Shown here: positions 1-5,370 of the stretch, one piece after another
Numbering within the stretch: position 1 is the stretch's first letter
Layout: each line of letters opens with the position of its first letter
From: Gemmobacter sp.
GTDB lineage: Bacteria > Pseudomonadota > Alphaproteobacteria > Rhodobacterales > Rhodobacteraceae
NCBI GenBank assembly: GCA_030656535.1
Contig: JAUSPL010000287.1
Span: 1-5,370 of the forward strand
Length of the DNA: 5,370 nucleotides
Reading direction: 5' to 3'
Program-made: the position numbers and the translations under genes
Notes under the pieces: model-generated
The model's database searches: none
Seen by the model: only the letters and a program-made list of their open reading frames with translations
Told to the model about the DNA's origin: nothing

Positions 1-11
1 CTGTTGACGTT
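1..11 (+). repeat. IS5 left terminal inverted repeat (partial)
   Basis: CTGTTGACGTT matches the reverse complement of 819-829 at all 11 positions. The outermost bases of this repeat lie before the window start. It is the transposase-binding and cleavage end of the element. Confidence 0.8.
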
Positions 12-42
12 TGAGGAGTCCCAAATCTGCCGCCGAGTGATT

Positions 43-70
43 CAAGGTTGCCAAATGGGTGGCAACCTTG
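43..70 (+). promoter_or_regulatory. Hairpin covering the transposase start codon
   Basis: CAAGGTTGCC at 43-52 pairs perfectly with GGCAACCTTG at 61-70 around an 8-base loop. The GTG start (59-61) lies at the loop-stem junction and the only Shine-Dalgarno-like AAGG (44-47) is inside the stem. In a transcript entering from outside the element this would hide the ribosome site, a known way for IS elements to limit transposase made by read-through. The fold is seen in the sequence; the control role is inference. Confidence 0.6.
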
Positions 71-819
71 ATCCGGACTGCACTGACGGACACTCAACGG
101 GAAATCATCGCCCCGCACTGTCTCGGCCGGGACTGTGATCCCGGTCGCACCGGACCCGCCCCTCTCCTTTTCGTGGAGGCGGTGCTGTGGATTGCCCGGA
201 CGGGCGGTCCGTGGCGTGACCTTCCGTCGGAATTTGGGGGCTGGAACACCGTCTTCAAACGTTTTCGCAGATGGGGGAAGGCAGATGTATTCTATCGCAT
301 ATTCAGATCCTTAGCTGAAGATGCCGATTTCGAATACGCCATGATCGACGGCACCATCGTCAAGGTCCACCGTCACGGACAGGGCGCCAAAGGGGGACTC
401 AAAGCCAGGCGATCGGGCGCTCTCGTGGCGGTAAAACCTGCAAGATCATGGCCCTGACCGACGCGCTTGGCACCCTGATCGACTTCCGTTTGCTGCCGGG
501 ACAGGCCCACGACCTGCGCGGGACGGCAGCTCTGATCGAGGGGCTGAACTGCGGTCACCGCCTTGCCGATCGCGCGTTTGACGCGAATTGGCCGCGCGAT
601 CTGCTGACCCGTGCCGGGATAAAGGCCGTCATTCCGCCCAAGTCCAACCGCCGTTTCCCAGCAGACTTTGATCACCACACCTGCAAATGGCGGCACCAGA
701 TCGAGAGCTTCTTCGGAAAGCACAAGGAATACACAGGCATCGCCATGCACTGCTGCAAAACCGACGAGAGCTGCAGCGCCTTCATCTCCCTCGCCACTAC
801 CATCATAGGAACAAGATGA
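59..819 (+). CDS. IS5-family (IS427 group) DDE transposase, two frames joined by -1 frameshift
   Basis: Catalyses cut-and-paste movement of its own element by cutting at the terminal repeats. Frame A runs 59-457 and frame B 448-819 as separate ORFs, but homology continues without a gap if the ribosome slips back one base after GGA at 395-397 and reads ACT at 397-399. The fused product is 253 residues, normal for the group. The N-terminal part (1-90) has the family pattern WIARTGGPWRDLP and FKRFRRW. The catalytic triad is visible: D97 in MIDGT, D171 in LADRAFD, and E216 in HQIESFF with a lysine seven residues later. Frame A alone ends 20 residues past the slip and would be inactive. The start is GTG at 59, because a stop lies in frame at 38-40 and the nearby ATG at 55 is in another frame. 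A genuine one-base mutation cannot be excluded, but the run of five G at the junction favours programmed slippage. It has no recognised passenger gene. Confidence 0.9.
389..397 (+). promoter_or_regulatory. Putative -1 ribosomal slippage site (AAAGGGGGA)
   Basis: In frame A the codons are AAA GGG GGA. Slipping back one base lets the glycine tRNA on GGA re-pair with GGG, after which frame B continues ACT CAA AGC. The resulting junction reads A-K-G-G-T-Q-S-Q, which keeps the family consensus. It is a run of G rather than a textbook X-XXY-YYZ heptamer, so the exact mechanism is inferred. Confidence 0.6.
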
Positions 820-833
820 ACGTCAACAGGCCC
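819..833 (-). repeat. IS5 right terminal inverted repeat
   Basis: AACGTCAACAG at 819-829 is the exact inverse of the left end; GCCC at 830-833 probably completes it. The repeat starts on the last base of the transposase stop codon TGA (817-819), so coding sequence and element end are fused with no spacer. Confidence 0.8.
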
Positions 834-1432
834 TAAACCTGCACTCGTCACGTTGGGCGATATGGTTGTCCCCGCGCCCCAATTGCACCTGTGGGCAGCC
901 CAGCTTGGGTTTTTGCGCTTTTCGCTCAGATCGCTGGGTTTCGGTCTATGGCTGCCAGTCCGGATTGGACTGGTGAAGGTTTTCGCAGGTCCCTCAGGGT
1001 TGGTATGGTCGTCGGGCGCAGTTTCAAGGATGTTTGCCGATGGAGCTGCATCGCTTGCCGCGTCAGGATCAGATCAAATCAAATCGTCAATCCACGCCCC
1101 AGATCTGCCCAGGCCCAAAATCTGCGAGGCTTCGACGCGCATCCCTGCGCCCAGCAGCGCAGGGATGGATGCTGGCGGCGTCCGTACACACAAATCTGTC
1201 TGTGAAACAGAGCGTCGAAAACATGCAGAAGATGCGCCAGTGGGTGGCACAATGAACGAAAGTGCGCGACCCGGTGGGATCACACGACCTTTGTAGTGCA
1301 AGTGGTCCCGCTGAAAAGGCCCAAGCGCATCACCCTGAGCAATCGACTAAGTCATATCAACAGATTGTTTTTATGTGTATTTTTACTGAAGCTATTGGAA
1401 CTGCACGGTGGGTGCTGCTTTTCAATATGGCG
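834..1432. other. Spacer without a recognisable gene
   Basis: About 600 bases between the IS5 right end and the 3' end of tRNA-Thr. Several overlapping reading frames of 70-147 codons exist on both strands, but none shows a known motif, a good ribosome site or a consistent coding bias, and they mask each other. The right part (about 1345-1430) is richer in A and T than its surroundings, with two T runs. One perfect hairpin is at 1140-1167. It may be decayed foreign DNA; I recognise no IS, phage or integrase trace. Confidence 0.55.
1140..1167. repeat. Perfect 11-bp inverted repeat
   Basis: CATCCCTGCGC at 1140-1150 pairs with GCGCAGGGATG at 1157-1167 around the loop CCAGCA. The stem is G+C-rich and stable. 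No T run follows on either strand, so it is not a standard intrinsic terminator. It could be a REP-like element or the remains of an end of a mobile element. Confidence 0.55.
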
Positions 1433-1505
1433 TGCCCCAAGACGGATTTGAACCGCCGACCTCTTCATTACGAATGAAATGCTCTACCAGCTGAGCTATT
1501 GGGGC
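1433..1505 (-). tRNA. tRNA-Thr (anticodon CGT)
   Basis: Read on the minus strand from 1505 this gives a complete 73-base cloverleaf. The acceptor stem GCCCCAA pairs with TTGGGGC, the D-arm is GCTC-AGCTGGTA-GAGC, the anticodon arm is TTTCA-TTCGTAA-TGAAG, the variable loop is AGGTC, and the T-arm is GGCGG-TTCAAAT-CCGTC. The discriminator base is A. Anticodon CGT reads the threonine codon ACG. CCA is not encoded (ACGC follows), so the end must be added after transcription. The stems hold with only ordinary G-U pairs, so the gene appears functional. Confidence 0.97.
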
Positions 1506-1518
1506 TACGCGATGCGTC

Positions 1519-1546
1519 GTTTAACCGCGCGGTGTCGATTCCGCAA
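1519..1546 (-). promoter_or_regulatory. Possible promoter of tRNA-Thr
   Basis: On the minus strand TTGCGG (1546-1541) is followed after 16 bases by TTAAAC (1524-1519), ending 13 bases before the tRNA 5' end. The -35 is fair and the -10 weak by sigma-70 standards. Position is the main argument. Confidence 0.3.
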
Positions 1547-1631
1547 GTGCGCAAACGCTTTGAGGCCGGCCTTTTCTCAGGATCAGGAATGGGATGCCCT
1601 CGCTATCAGCGCAATTCCGTTTGTCGACCGG

Positions 1632-1639
1632 GACCGTCG
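1632..1639. repeat. Target-site duplication, left copy (GACCGTCG)
   Basis: GACCGTCG directly abuts the left terminal repeat of the IS256-family element and is identical to 3055-3062. Eight bases is the usual duplication size in this family. Confidence 0.9.
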
Positions 1640-1669
1640 GGTAGCGTCCGTCAAGCTTGTGTAAACTTT
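1640..1669 (+). repeat. IS256 left terminal inverted repeat
   Basis: Starts GGTAGCGTCCG and continues with TGTGTAAACTTT at 1658-1669, a form typical of alphaproteobacterial IS256-type ends. It matches the right end at 18 of 30 positions. It lies downstream of the transposase stop at 1694-1696. Confidence 0.8.
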
Positions 1670-1693
1670 GCGATGGCCATCTGGGATCATCGG

Positions 1694-2933
1694 TCAGGCG
1701 GCTTGAGTGATTATGCTTAGAAGCGGGGCAATCTGTACGGTGTCGATCTGGCTGAAGACCTCGACCATCATGTAGCGGTGTTGGCTCTGGCAGTCGTCGT
1801 TCTACTCGAAGAGGACCGCACCGATCAGACGGATGATGCTGTCCTCACTGAGGAAGATCCCGACCACGTCGGCACGGCGCTTCACTTCCTTGTTCAGGCG
1901 TTCCAATGGGTTCGTGCTGTGCAGCTTGGAGCAATGCTGGGCAGGGAAGGCCACGTAGGGCAACACGTCTGCCTTGCTTTCATGCATCAGCGCGGCAAGC
2001 TTTGGCCAGCGGGGACGGAGCTGATCGGCGACGTGCCGCCAGACTTCCACAGCGCCTTTCTGGTCGGGCTGGTTGAAGGCCTGCCGGATTGCGGCGGCAA
2101 CGACGGTGTGCTGCCCCTTGGGCACATGCGCGAGCGCGTTGCGCATCCAGTGAACACGGCACCGCTGCCATGTCGCGTCAAACACGCGCCGGATTACTGC
2201 CATCAGGCTGGTGTGGGCGTCCGAGATCACCAGCGTCACGCCGTCCAGCCCGCAGCCCTTGAGGCTACGCAAGAACTTGGTCCAGAAGGGTAAGCGGGAT
2301 CAGAAAACGATCCGGGGGATCGTTTTCCCCGCGCACGCTTCCGAGGGGCCAACGCAAAGGCCGATGATCTCGCGCCGCCCATCCGTGTTCACCGCGACAG
2401 CGATTATCGCGCCACCGAGTTGATCCGCCCGCCTTGGCGCACCTTCAGGTAGGTCGCGTCCAGCCACAGATCGGGCCATTCACCGGCAAGCGGGCAGTCG
2501 AGGAACTCATGCACACGGTCATCTATGTCCTTGCAAGGTTTGGACACCGTGCTCTTCGAGATGCCCGACAGCCCCATGGTCTGCACCAGATCGTCGACCT
2601 TGCGGGTCGAAACCCCTCCGATCCATGCCTCCTGAATGACCGCCACCAGTGCCTTCTCCGAGGTGCGGCGCGAGGAAGCCCGGGAAGTATGACCCGGTTC
2701 GCAGCTTCGACCCGAAGGTTCAATGCGCCCATCCGCGTCTTCAGTGCGCGATCCCGATAGCCGTTGCGATATGTCTGGCGGCCGTCACCGCGTTCAAAGC
2801 GGCCAGCTCCGATCATGCCCTCGACGTCATGCTCCATCAGCGTCTGAAGCACGGCCTCGGTCACGGCGCGCAGAAAATCGCCCTCATCATGCTTTTGCAA
2901 AAGCTCGATCAAGGGCATGTTGGTCTCGGTCAT
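1694..2933 (-). pseudogene. IS256-family (Mutator-type) transposase, multiply disrupted
   Basis: The gene starts at ATG 2933 with a strong ribosome site. The N-terminal helical part is seen in frame 1 (TLMEHDVEGMIGAGRFER, then RQTYRNGYRDRALKTRMG). Homology then shifts frame at about 2708 (into KLRTGSYFPGF) and again at about 2668 (into RRTSEKALVAVIQEAW), and a third time at about 2410, where one base is missing. The DDE residues all survive, spread over these frames: D in WLDATYLK, D in LVISDAH, and E in STNPLERLNKEVKRR. A 42-base palindromic insertion at about 2288-2335 brings an in-frame TGA (2302-2300). TAG at 1804-1802 replaces an expected glutamine codon, after which homology (NDDCQSQHRYM) goes on to TGA at 1694. 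An intact family member would be near 400 residues. With five separate lesions no active enzyme can be made; fragments could at most act as inhibitors, for which there is no evidence. Confidence 0.93.
2294..2332. repeat. Small palindromic element inserted in the IS256 transposase
   Basis: GAAAACGATCC (2303-2313) and GGATCGTTTTC (2317-2327) form a perfect 11-bp stem with loop GGG. GCGGG (2294-2298) and CCCGC (2328-2332) extend it past a four-base bulge ATCA. It sits where family proteins read only about two residues between ...GPSEA and FW..., so roughly 42 extra bases are present. The reading frame is kept, but a TGA is introduced. This looks like a REP-like or miniature mobile palindrome. 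Confidence 0.65.
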
Positions 2934-2940
2934 CGGGGTT

Positions 2941-2946
2941 CTCCTC
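2941..2946 (-). promoter_or_regulatory. Ribosome binding site of the IS256 transposase
   Basis: GAGGAG on the minus strand, 7 bases before ATG at 2933-2931. It fixes the start of the broken gene and shows that the 5' end has been preserved. Confidence 0.75.
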
Positions 2947-3024
2947 GGTCCGTGGCTGAAGCTCGAAACTCCACCATAAACCGATGTCCTCGATCGCCAC
3001 CCCGGTTACACCACCAGCACGGTG

Positions 3025-3054
3025 GAAATTTCCCCCACGTCCTCGGACACTGCC
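3025..3054 (-). repeat. IS256 right terminal inverted repeat
   Basis: Read inward on the minus strand from 3054 it starts GGCAGTGTCCG and later contains GGAAATTT. It lies about 90 bases upstream of the transposase start, leaving room for the element's own promoter. Confidence 0.8.
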
Positions 3055-3062
3055 GACCGTCG
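3055..3062. repeat. Target-site duplication, right copy (GACCGTCG)
   Basis: Identical to 1632-1639 and immediately outside the right terminal repeat. Confidence 0.9.
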
Positions 3063-3198
3063 TCGTCATTGTGGTTTGTCACCCGATGCCGATTGAAAGC
3101 TCAGAGCCATCGCACGGATTGATCTCTCGACGCGTCGATGGAAATGGGCACCGCGCCGGGCCTCTTAGGTCTGCGGTCCAGCCGAGGTTCGGTAGATC
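3063..3198. other. Flank between IS256 and the IS5 relic, no gene seen
   Basis: This stretch is the continuation of 1506-1631 before the IS256 insertion. No reading frame here has a recognisable product. Residues encoded near 3165-3195 (LRSSRGS) faintly resemble the basic segment preceding the conserved C-terminal block of IS5 transposases, so the relic may begin earlier than annotated. Confidence 0.4.
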
Positions 3199-3338
3199 AA
3201 CACAAAGTGCCTTTACAACCCCCGCGACCGGATGGCGATCATGTTGCGTCGCCTCAAGGGGGGACGCCGTGTCGGCAATAGATATGACCGACTTCATACC
3301 AAGCCATCGCCCTGGCGGTAACGCGGCAATTTTGGCTT
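3199..3338 (+). pseudogene. IS5-family transposase C-terminal relic
   Basis: Frame 3199-3303 gives KCLYNPRDRMAIMLRRLK followed by GGRRVGNRYDRLHT. This matches position by position the well-conserved IS5 end R-R-N-R-I-E-I-M-F-G-R-L-K-D-W-R-R-V-A-T-R-Y-D-R-C. The catalytic glutamate position of R-I-E-I-M is alanine here (RMAIM). A frameshift at about 3303, with loss of a few codons, leads to AIALAVTRQFWL, which matches the typical tail S-A-I-A-L-A-A-T-V-I-F-W-L. A TAG at 3193-3195 closes the frame upstream. Nothing of the N-terminal or central domain is clear. It belongs to a different IS5 subtype from the element at the left of the window. It ends about 30 bases from the hemY stop, so an old IS5 insertion probably abutted or trimmed the hemY 3' region. 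Confidence 0.72.
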
Positions 3339-3356
3339 AAGATGGACCCACCTGGA

Positions 3357-3380
3357 ACTCAGATGGCTTTTTATCTGAGT
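3357..3380. repeat. Inverted repeat spanning the hemY stop codon
   Basis: ACTCAGAT (3357-3364) pairs exactly with ATCTGAGT (3373-3380) around an 8-base loop. The hemY stop TAA (3373-3371) lies at the loop edge. No T run follows the stem on the minus strand, so it is a poor intrinsic terminator, yet it is the only hairpin near the operon end. It may protect the mRNA 3' end or be a trace of an IS end. Confidence 0.5.
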
Positions 3381-4867
3381 GGGCCCCAATTTGCGGCCTT
3401 TGCTGGTGCGGTGTCATCATCTGCGTCCTGGTCGCCCCGGTCCACCTCGGCCTCATCGACGAGGTCGGTTCTGGCGTGCAGATGATGGGCCGGGGTCCCG
3501 ACGATCAAGGGCAGCATTTCGGTTTGCGTCGGGCTTGGGCCTGCGCCCTCGGGCGGTTCCACCCATGCCAGCGTATCAAAGCCACCACAGTTTTCGCAGA
3601 CAGGCTGCCAGGCATGGTGAATGTTGTGGCACGCGTTGCAGGTCCATTGGGGGCCCCGTGGGGCCGTCAGCGCACGCGCCAACCATCCGCGCACGACGGC
3701 GTCATCGGCGCCTTCGCCACGCTCGATCGCCGCCATTATCGTCAGCACACGGGCAGTGGGGTGGCGGGTCGCAAGATCGCCAAGTGCCCGGCGTGCCGCG
3801 GGAAAGTCTTCCGCCGCGATCTGCAGTTCTGCCGACAGCATCCGGGTTTCGTCATGGTCAGGGTGCATGTCGGTCAGGGTCTTGAACCGCTTGACACGTT
3901 GAACGGGCGTTTCACCGGCTGCAATTTCAGCAAAGGCTGCCGCAAGATCGGGATGCGGTTGGGCCTCCCACGCCTTTTTCAGCACGCGCACGGCGTTGCG
4001 GGTGTTTCCTTGCGCGATATAGCTGCGTGCGGCCATCGCAGCGGCAGGGATCAGGTCTGGGGACAGGCGATTGGCGGCAATCGCGGTTTCCCGTGCCTCG
4101 ATGGTCGAGTTTTCGTCGATGACCACTTTGGCCTCTTGCAGCGCCATGACGGCGTCGCGGCGACGCCACACGTCCTTGGGCAAGGCGCCGGATTTCAGTT
4201 TGGCGCCCAGCGTCTGCCGCGCGCCCTTCCAGTCAGCGGCACCGGCCTGAAGCTTGAGCAGGATGTCCTGTGTTTCGGCGTGTTTGGGTTTCAGCGCGAA
4301 GGCCTTTTCTGCCAGCTTCAGCGCCGTATCGGTATCACCCTCTTCCAGTTTCAGCTTCATCAGGCCACGCACGCCGACAAACCGCGACCTTTCATCTTCC
4401 AACAGGCGTTTGTAGGCCTCTTTGGCTTTTTCCTTGTCGCCAACCATCTGCGCAGCCTCTGCGGTGATAAGCGTGGTCAGTTCAGGCTTGCCCAGCAGGC
4501 GCTCGGCCTTGGTTGCGCGGGCCATGGCCACCCGGCCCTCGCCGGCGGCCAATGCGAGGATCGCATCCGACATCGCAGCATACCCGCGCCGTTCACGGTT
4601 GCGGTCAAAGTAACGGGAAATCGCGGTTTCATCGCCACTGATGAACCGGATTGTCGCCACGATCAGCCCGGCAATCCGCATCAGCAGCCAAAGGGCCAGC
4701 ATCAGGGCTATCAGCGCGATGACAGCCTGCAGAGGGCCAAGGTTGACCTCCCAGCCCAGCATCGCAACGCGAATTCCGCCGCTGGTGTCTGACAGCATGC
4801 CAGCCCCAAAGGCCAGGCCCCCGACCAGCGCTACGAACAGGATGACTTTCGCCAAGGACCACAACAT
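3371..4867 (-). CDS. hemY: HemY-family inner-membrane TPR protein with C-terminal zinc-ribbon-like motif
   Basis: A 498-residue protein anchored in the inner membrane and linked to the late steps of heme biosynthesis by family and gene context; its biochemical role is not settled. It is unrelated to the protoporphyrinogen oxidase also named HemY in Gram-positive bacteria. Two hydrophobic segments are seen (about 4-25 and 44-75), separated by a short polar stretch, as in the HemY N-terminal domain. From about 95 to 400 the chain is helical with tetratricopeptide-like repeats, for example around 145-195 (KAKEAYKRLLEDE; DTALKLAEKAFALKPKHAE) and 275-305. Residues C410, C413, C424 and C427 form W-T-C-x2-C-x10-C-x2-C followed by DTLAW, a rubredoxin or zinc-ribbon knuckle. 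The tail is acidic (470-485). ATG at 4867 is supported by a ribosome site six bases upstream. The mitofilin-like gene ends 11 bases upstream, so the two form an operon. Length is normal, with no frameshift. Confidence 0.93.
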   Translation of the reverse strand: MLWSLAKVILFVALVGGLAFGAGMLSDTSGGIRVAMLGWEVNLGPLQAVIALIALMLALWLLMRIAGLIVATIRFISGDETAISRYFDRNRERRGYAAMSDAILALAAGEGRVAMARATKAERLLGKPELTTLITAEAAQMVGDKEKAKEAYKRLLEDERSRFVGVRGLMKLKLEEGDTDTALKLAEKAFALKPKHAETQDILLKLQAGAADWKGARQTLGAKLKSGALPKDVWRRRDAVMALQEAKVVIDENSTIEARETAIAANRLSPDLIPAAAMAARSYIAQGNTRNAVRVLKKAWEAQPHPDLAAAFAEIAAGETPVQRVKRFKTLTDMHPDHDETRMLSAELQIAAEDFPAARRALGDLATRHPTARVLTIMAAIERGEGADDAVVRGWLARALTAPRGPQWTCNACHNIHHAWQPVCENCGGFDTLAWVEPPEGAGPSPTQTEMLPLIVGTPAHHLHARTDLVDEAEVDRGDQDADDDTAPAKAANWGPLR

Positions 4868-4873
4868 CGCGCT

Positions 4874-4879
4874 TCCCTT
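4874..4879 (-). promoter_or_regulatory. Ribosome binding site of hemY overlapping upstream stop
   Basis: On the minus strand the junction reads TGAAGGGAAGCGCG then ATG. The Shine-Dalgarno AAGGGA starts on the last base of the upstream TGA and lies six bases before ATG. Ribosomes ending on the first gene can re-start on hemY, which suggests translational coupling. Confidence 0.7.
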
Positions 4880-5370
4880 CAGTTGCCGGACAGGCCGGCT
4901 GTCAGTTCACCCAAAGCCACCGACGCGGCGACCCTGGTTTGTGCGCTTGCGCGCCATTCGGACATTGCGGCCTGTGCATCTGCTGGCAGCTGGTCCAACT
5001 GTGCCAAGGCCCCGGCGACATCGCCCCCGCGCAGCGCGGCTTCTGCCCGCGACAGCACGGCATCCGGGTCAGCTCCGTCGCGCGGTGTCAAGGACCGCGC
5101 CCCGGTATGCCTGCGCAAGAAGGTCAGGGTCCGGTCGCCCAAGGTCGCATCAGGGGACACCTTTATCGAGGCCGCAGCCGCAGTACGGGCCGCTTCGGGA
5201 AAGCTGTCTTGAAGCTGGCTCACCGTAGGCACACCGGCGGGGACGTCGCGCAGGGCGGCGGGCACTGTGACACCTGTGGCCGCCAGTTCATCCAGCAATG
5301 ACGAGATCGGGCCGCCGGTGTCGATCACCGCCTGAACCCGCAGCAGAACCCCGCGCGCCGTCGCTGCGGT
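4879..5370 (-). CDS. Mitofilin/Mic60-like inner-membrane protein (COG4223 type), C-terminal part
   Basis: The frame stays open to the window edge, so the 5' part is missing; 163 residues and the stop TGA (4881-4879) are visible. A GTG at 5328 is only an internal codon, since the frame continues upstream (ARGVLLRVQAVIDTGGP). The fragment is helical and rich in alanine, with the pattern of this family's C-terminus: LLRVQAVIDTGGPISSLLDEL, later AALRDVPAGVPTVSQLQDSF, then a charged segment around FLRRHTGARS and a final helical region (AVLSRAEAALRGGDVAGALAQL). Alphaproteobacterial mitofilin homologues carry an N-terminal membrane segment and coiled coil, here off the window, and help organise inner-membrane shape and contacts with the outer membrane. 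They are commonly found between hemC/hemD and hemY, and this position before hemY agrees. Identification rests on context and C-terminal pattern together, because the diagnostic N-terminus cannot be seen. Confidence 0.78.
   Translation of the reverse strand, partial: TAATARGVLLRVQAVIDTGGPISSLLDELAATGVTVPAALRDVPAGVPTVSQLQDSFPEAARTAAAASIKVSPDATLGDRTLTFLRRHTGARSLTPRDGADPDAVLSRAEAALRGGDVAGALAQLDQLPADAQAAMSEWRASAQTRVAASVALGELTAGLSGN

Larger units (their letters stand above)
1..833 (+). mobile_element. IS5-family insertion sequence (IS427-like), left tip outside window
   Basis: The element is bounded by matching ends: CTGTTGACGTT at 1-11 and its exact reverse complement AACGTCAACAG at 819-829. The right end probably continues through GCC C to about 833, giving an end of the form GGGCCTGTTGACGTT; if so, about four bases of the left end precede the window. 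One two-frame transposase fills almost all of it. A total length near 0.84 kb suits the IS427 group of the IS5 family. The right end is followed by TAA at 834-836, which could be the short target duplication typical of the group, but the left flank is not visible. The left edge of the window coinciding with an IS end may mean a contig broken at a multicopy element. Confidence 0.88.
1640..3054 (-). mobile_element. IS256-family insertion sequence, full length but inactivated
   Basis: A 1415-bp element, within the normal range for the family. The left end reads GGTAGCGTCCG inward and the right end GGCAGTGTCCG inward; 9 of the first 11 and 18 of the first 30 positions agree without gaps. Perfect 8-bp direct repeats lie outside both ends. 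The single transposase gene runs leftward and is a pseudogene. The ends and the target duplication together show that the element arrived by a simple transposition and has not recombined with another copy since. Confidence 0.92.

Noticed and set aside
55..57. ATG as start of the IS5 transposase
   Set aside because: It is out of frame with the conserved protein; GTG at 59 is in frame.
1140..1167. Intrinsic terminator
   Set aside because: The stem is strong, but no T run follows on either strand and no gene ends beside it.
853..1301. Overlapping frames of 73-147 codons on both strands
   Set aside because: None has a recognised motif or good ribosome site, and they overlap one another. Low complexity and G+C content explain their openness.
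1778..2293. A 171-codon plus-strand frame
   Set aside because: It mirrors the IS256 transposase C-terminus on the other strand, which holds the LVISDAH and STNPLERLNKE motifs.
1..3341. A composite transposon bounded by the two IS5 sequences
   Set aside because: The left element and the 3199-3338 relic are different IS5 subtypes (ESFFGKHKEYTGIAM against RMAIMLRRLKGGRRVG), and the relic has no visible ends.
3476..4792. A 438-codon open frame on the plus strand
   Set aside because: It lies fully antisense to hemY, whose minus-strand product has clear membrane, repeat and cysteine motifs. The plus frame is open because of codon bias in high-G+C DNA.
5326..5328. GTG as start of the mitofilin-like gene
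   Set aside because: The frame continues upstream to the window edge with family-like sequence, so this is an internal valine codon.
1..5370. CRISPR array, toxin-antitoxin pair, phage or defence genes
   Set aside because: No regularly spaced repeats and no motifs of such systems were seen on either strand; all strong protein signals are transposases, HemY or the mitofilin-like protein.

Overview
The window looks like chromosomal DNA of an alphaproteobacterium, most likely of the Rhodobacterales (Roseobacter/Rhodobacter type). The evidence is high G+C, a minus-strand gene pair made of a mitofilin/Mic60-like protein followed by HemY, a tRNA-Thr without an encoded CCA, and transposases of types common in that order. 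Nothing here forms a clear undescribed multi-gene system. The window is the 3' end of a conserved operon next to a tRNA gene, with the spacer between them filled by insertion-sequence DNA of different ages.

Layout. (1) 1-833: a nearly complete IS5-family element (IS427-like) whose first few bases lie outside the window. Its transposase is split into two overlapping frames, joined most simply by a -1 ribosomal frameshift, and its DDE residues are all present. (2) 834-1432: about 600 bases without a convincing gene, holding one perfect 11-bp hairpin. (3) 1433-1505: an intact tRNA-Thr(CGT) on the minus strand. (4) 1640-3054: a full-length IS256-family (Mutator-type) element with recognisable terminal inverted repeats and a perfect 8-bp target duplication GACCGTCG on both sides. 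Its transposase is dead: three frameshifts, an in-frame TAG, and a small palindromic insertion carrying a TGA. (5) 3063-3370: flanking DNA with the remnant of a second, different IS5-type transposase C-terminus (3199-3338), ending about 30 bases from the hemY stop codon. (6) 3371-4867: hemY, intact, minus strand. (7) 4879-5370: the C-terminal 163 residues of a mitofilin/Mic60-like membrane protein, minus strand, running off the window.

How the parts relate. The mitofilin-like gene and hemY are 11 bases apart, and the hemY Shine-Dalgarno overlaps the upstream stop codon, so they are almost certainly cotranscribed and translationally close. Both encode envelope proteins; genes of this kind sit beside heme-biosynthesis genes in many alphaproteobacteria. 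The mobile DNA lies downstream of the operon and does not interrupt a recognisable host gene. The sequence order suggests an IS landing zone between the operon end and the tRNA gene: an old IS5 relic, a later IS256 insertion that has itself decayed and taken up a small palindrome, and a fresh-looking IS5 copy at the far left.
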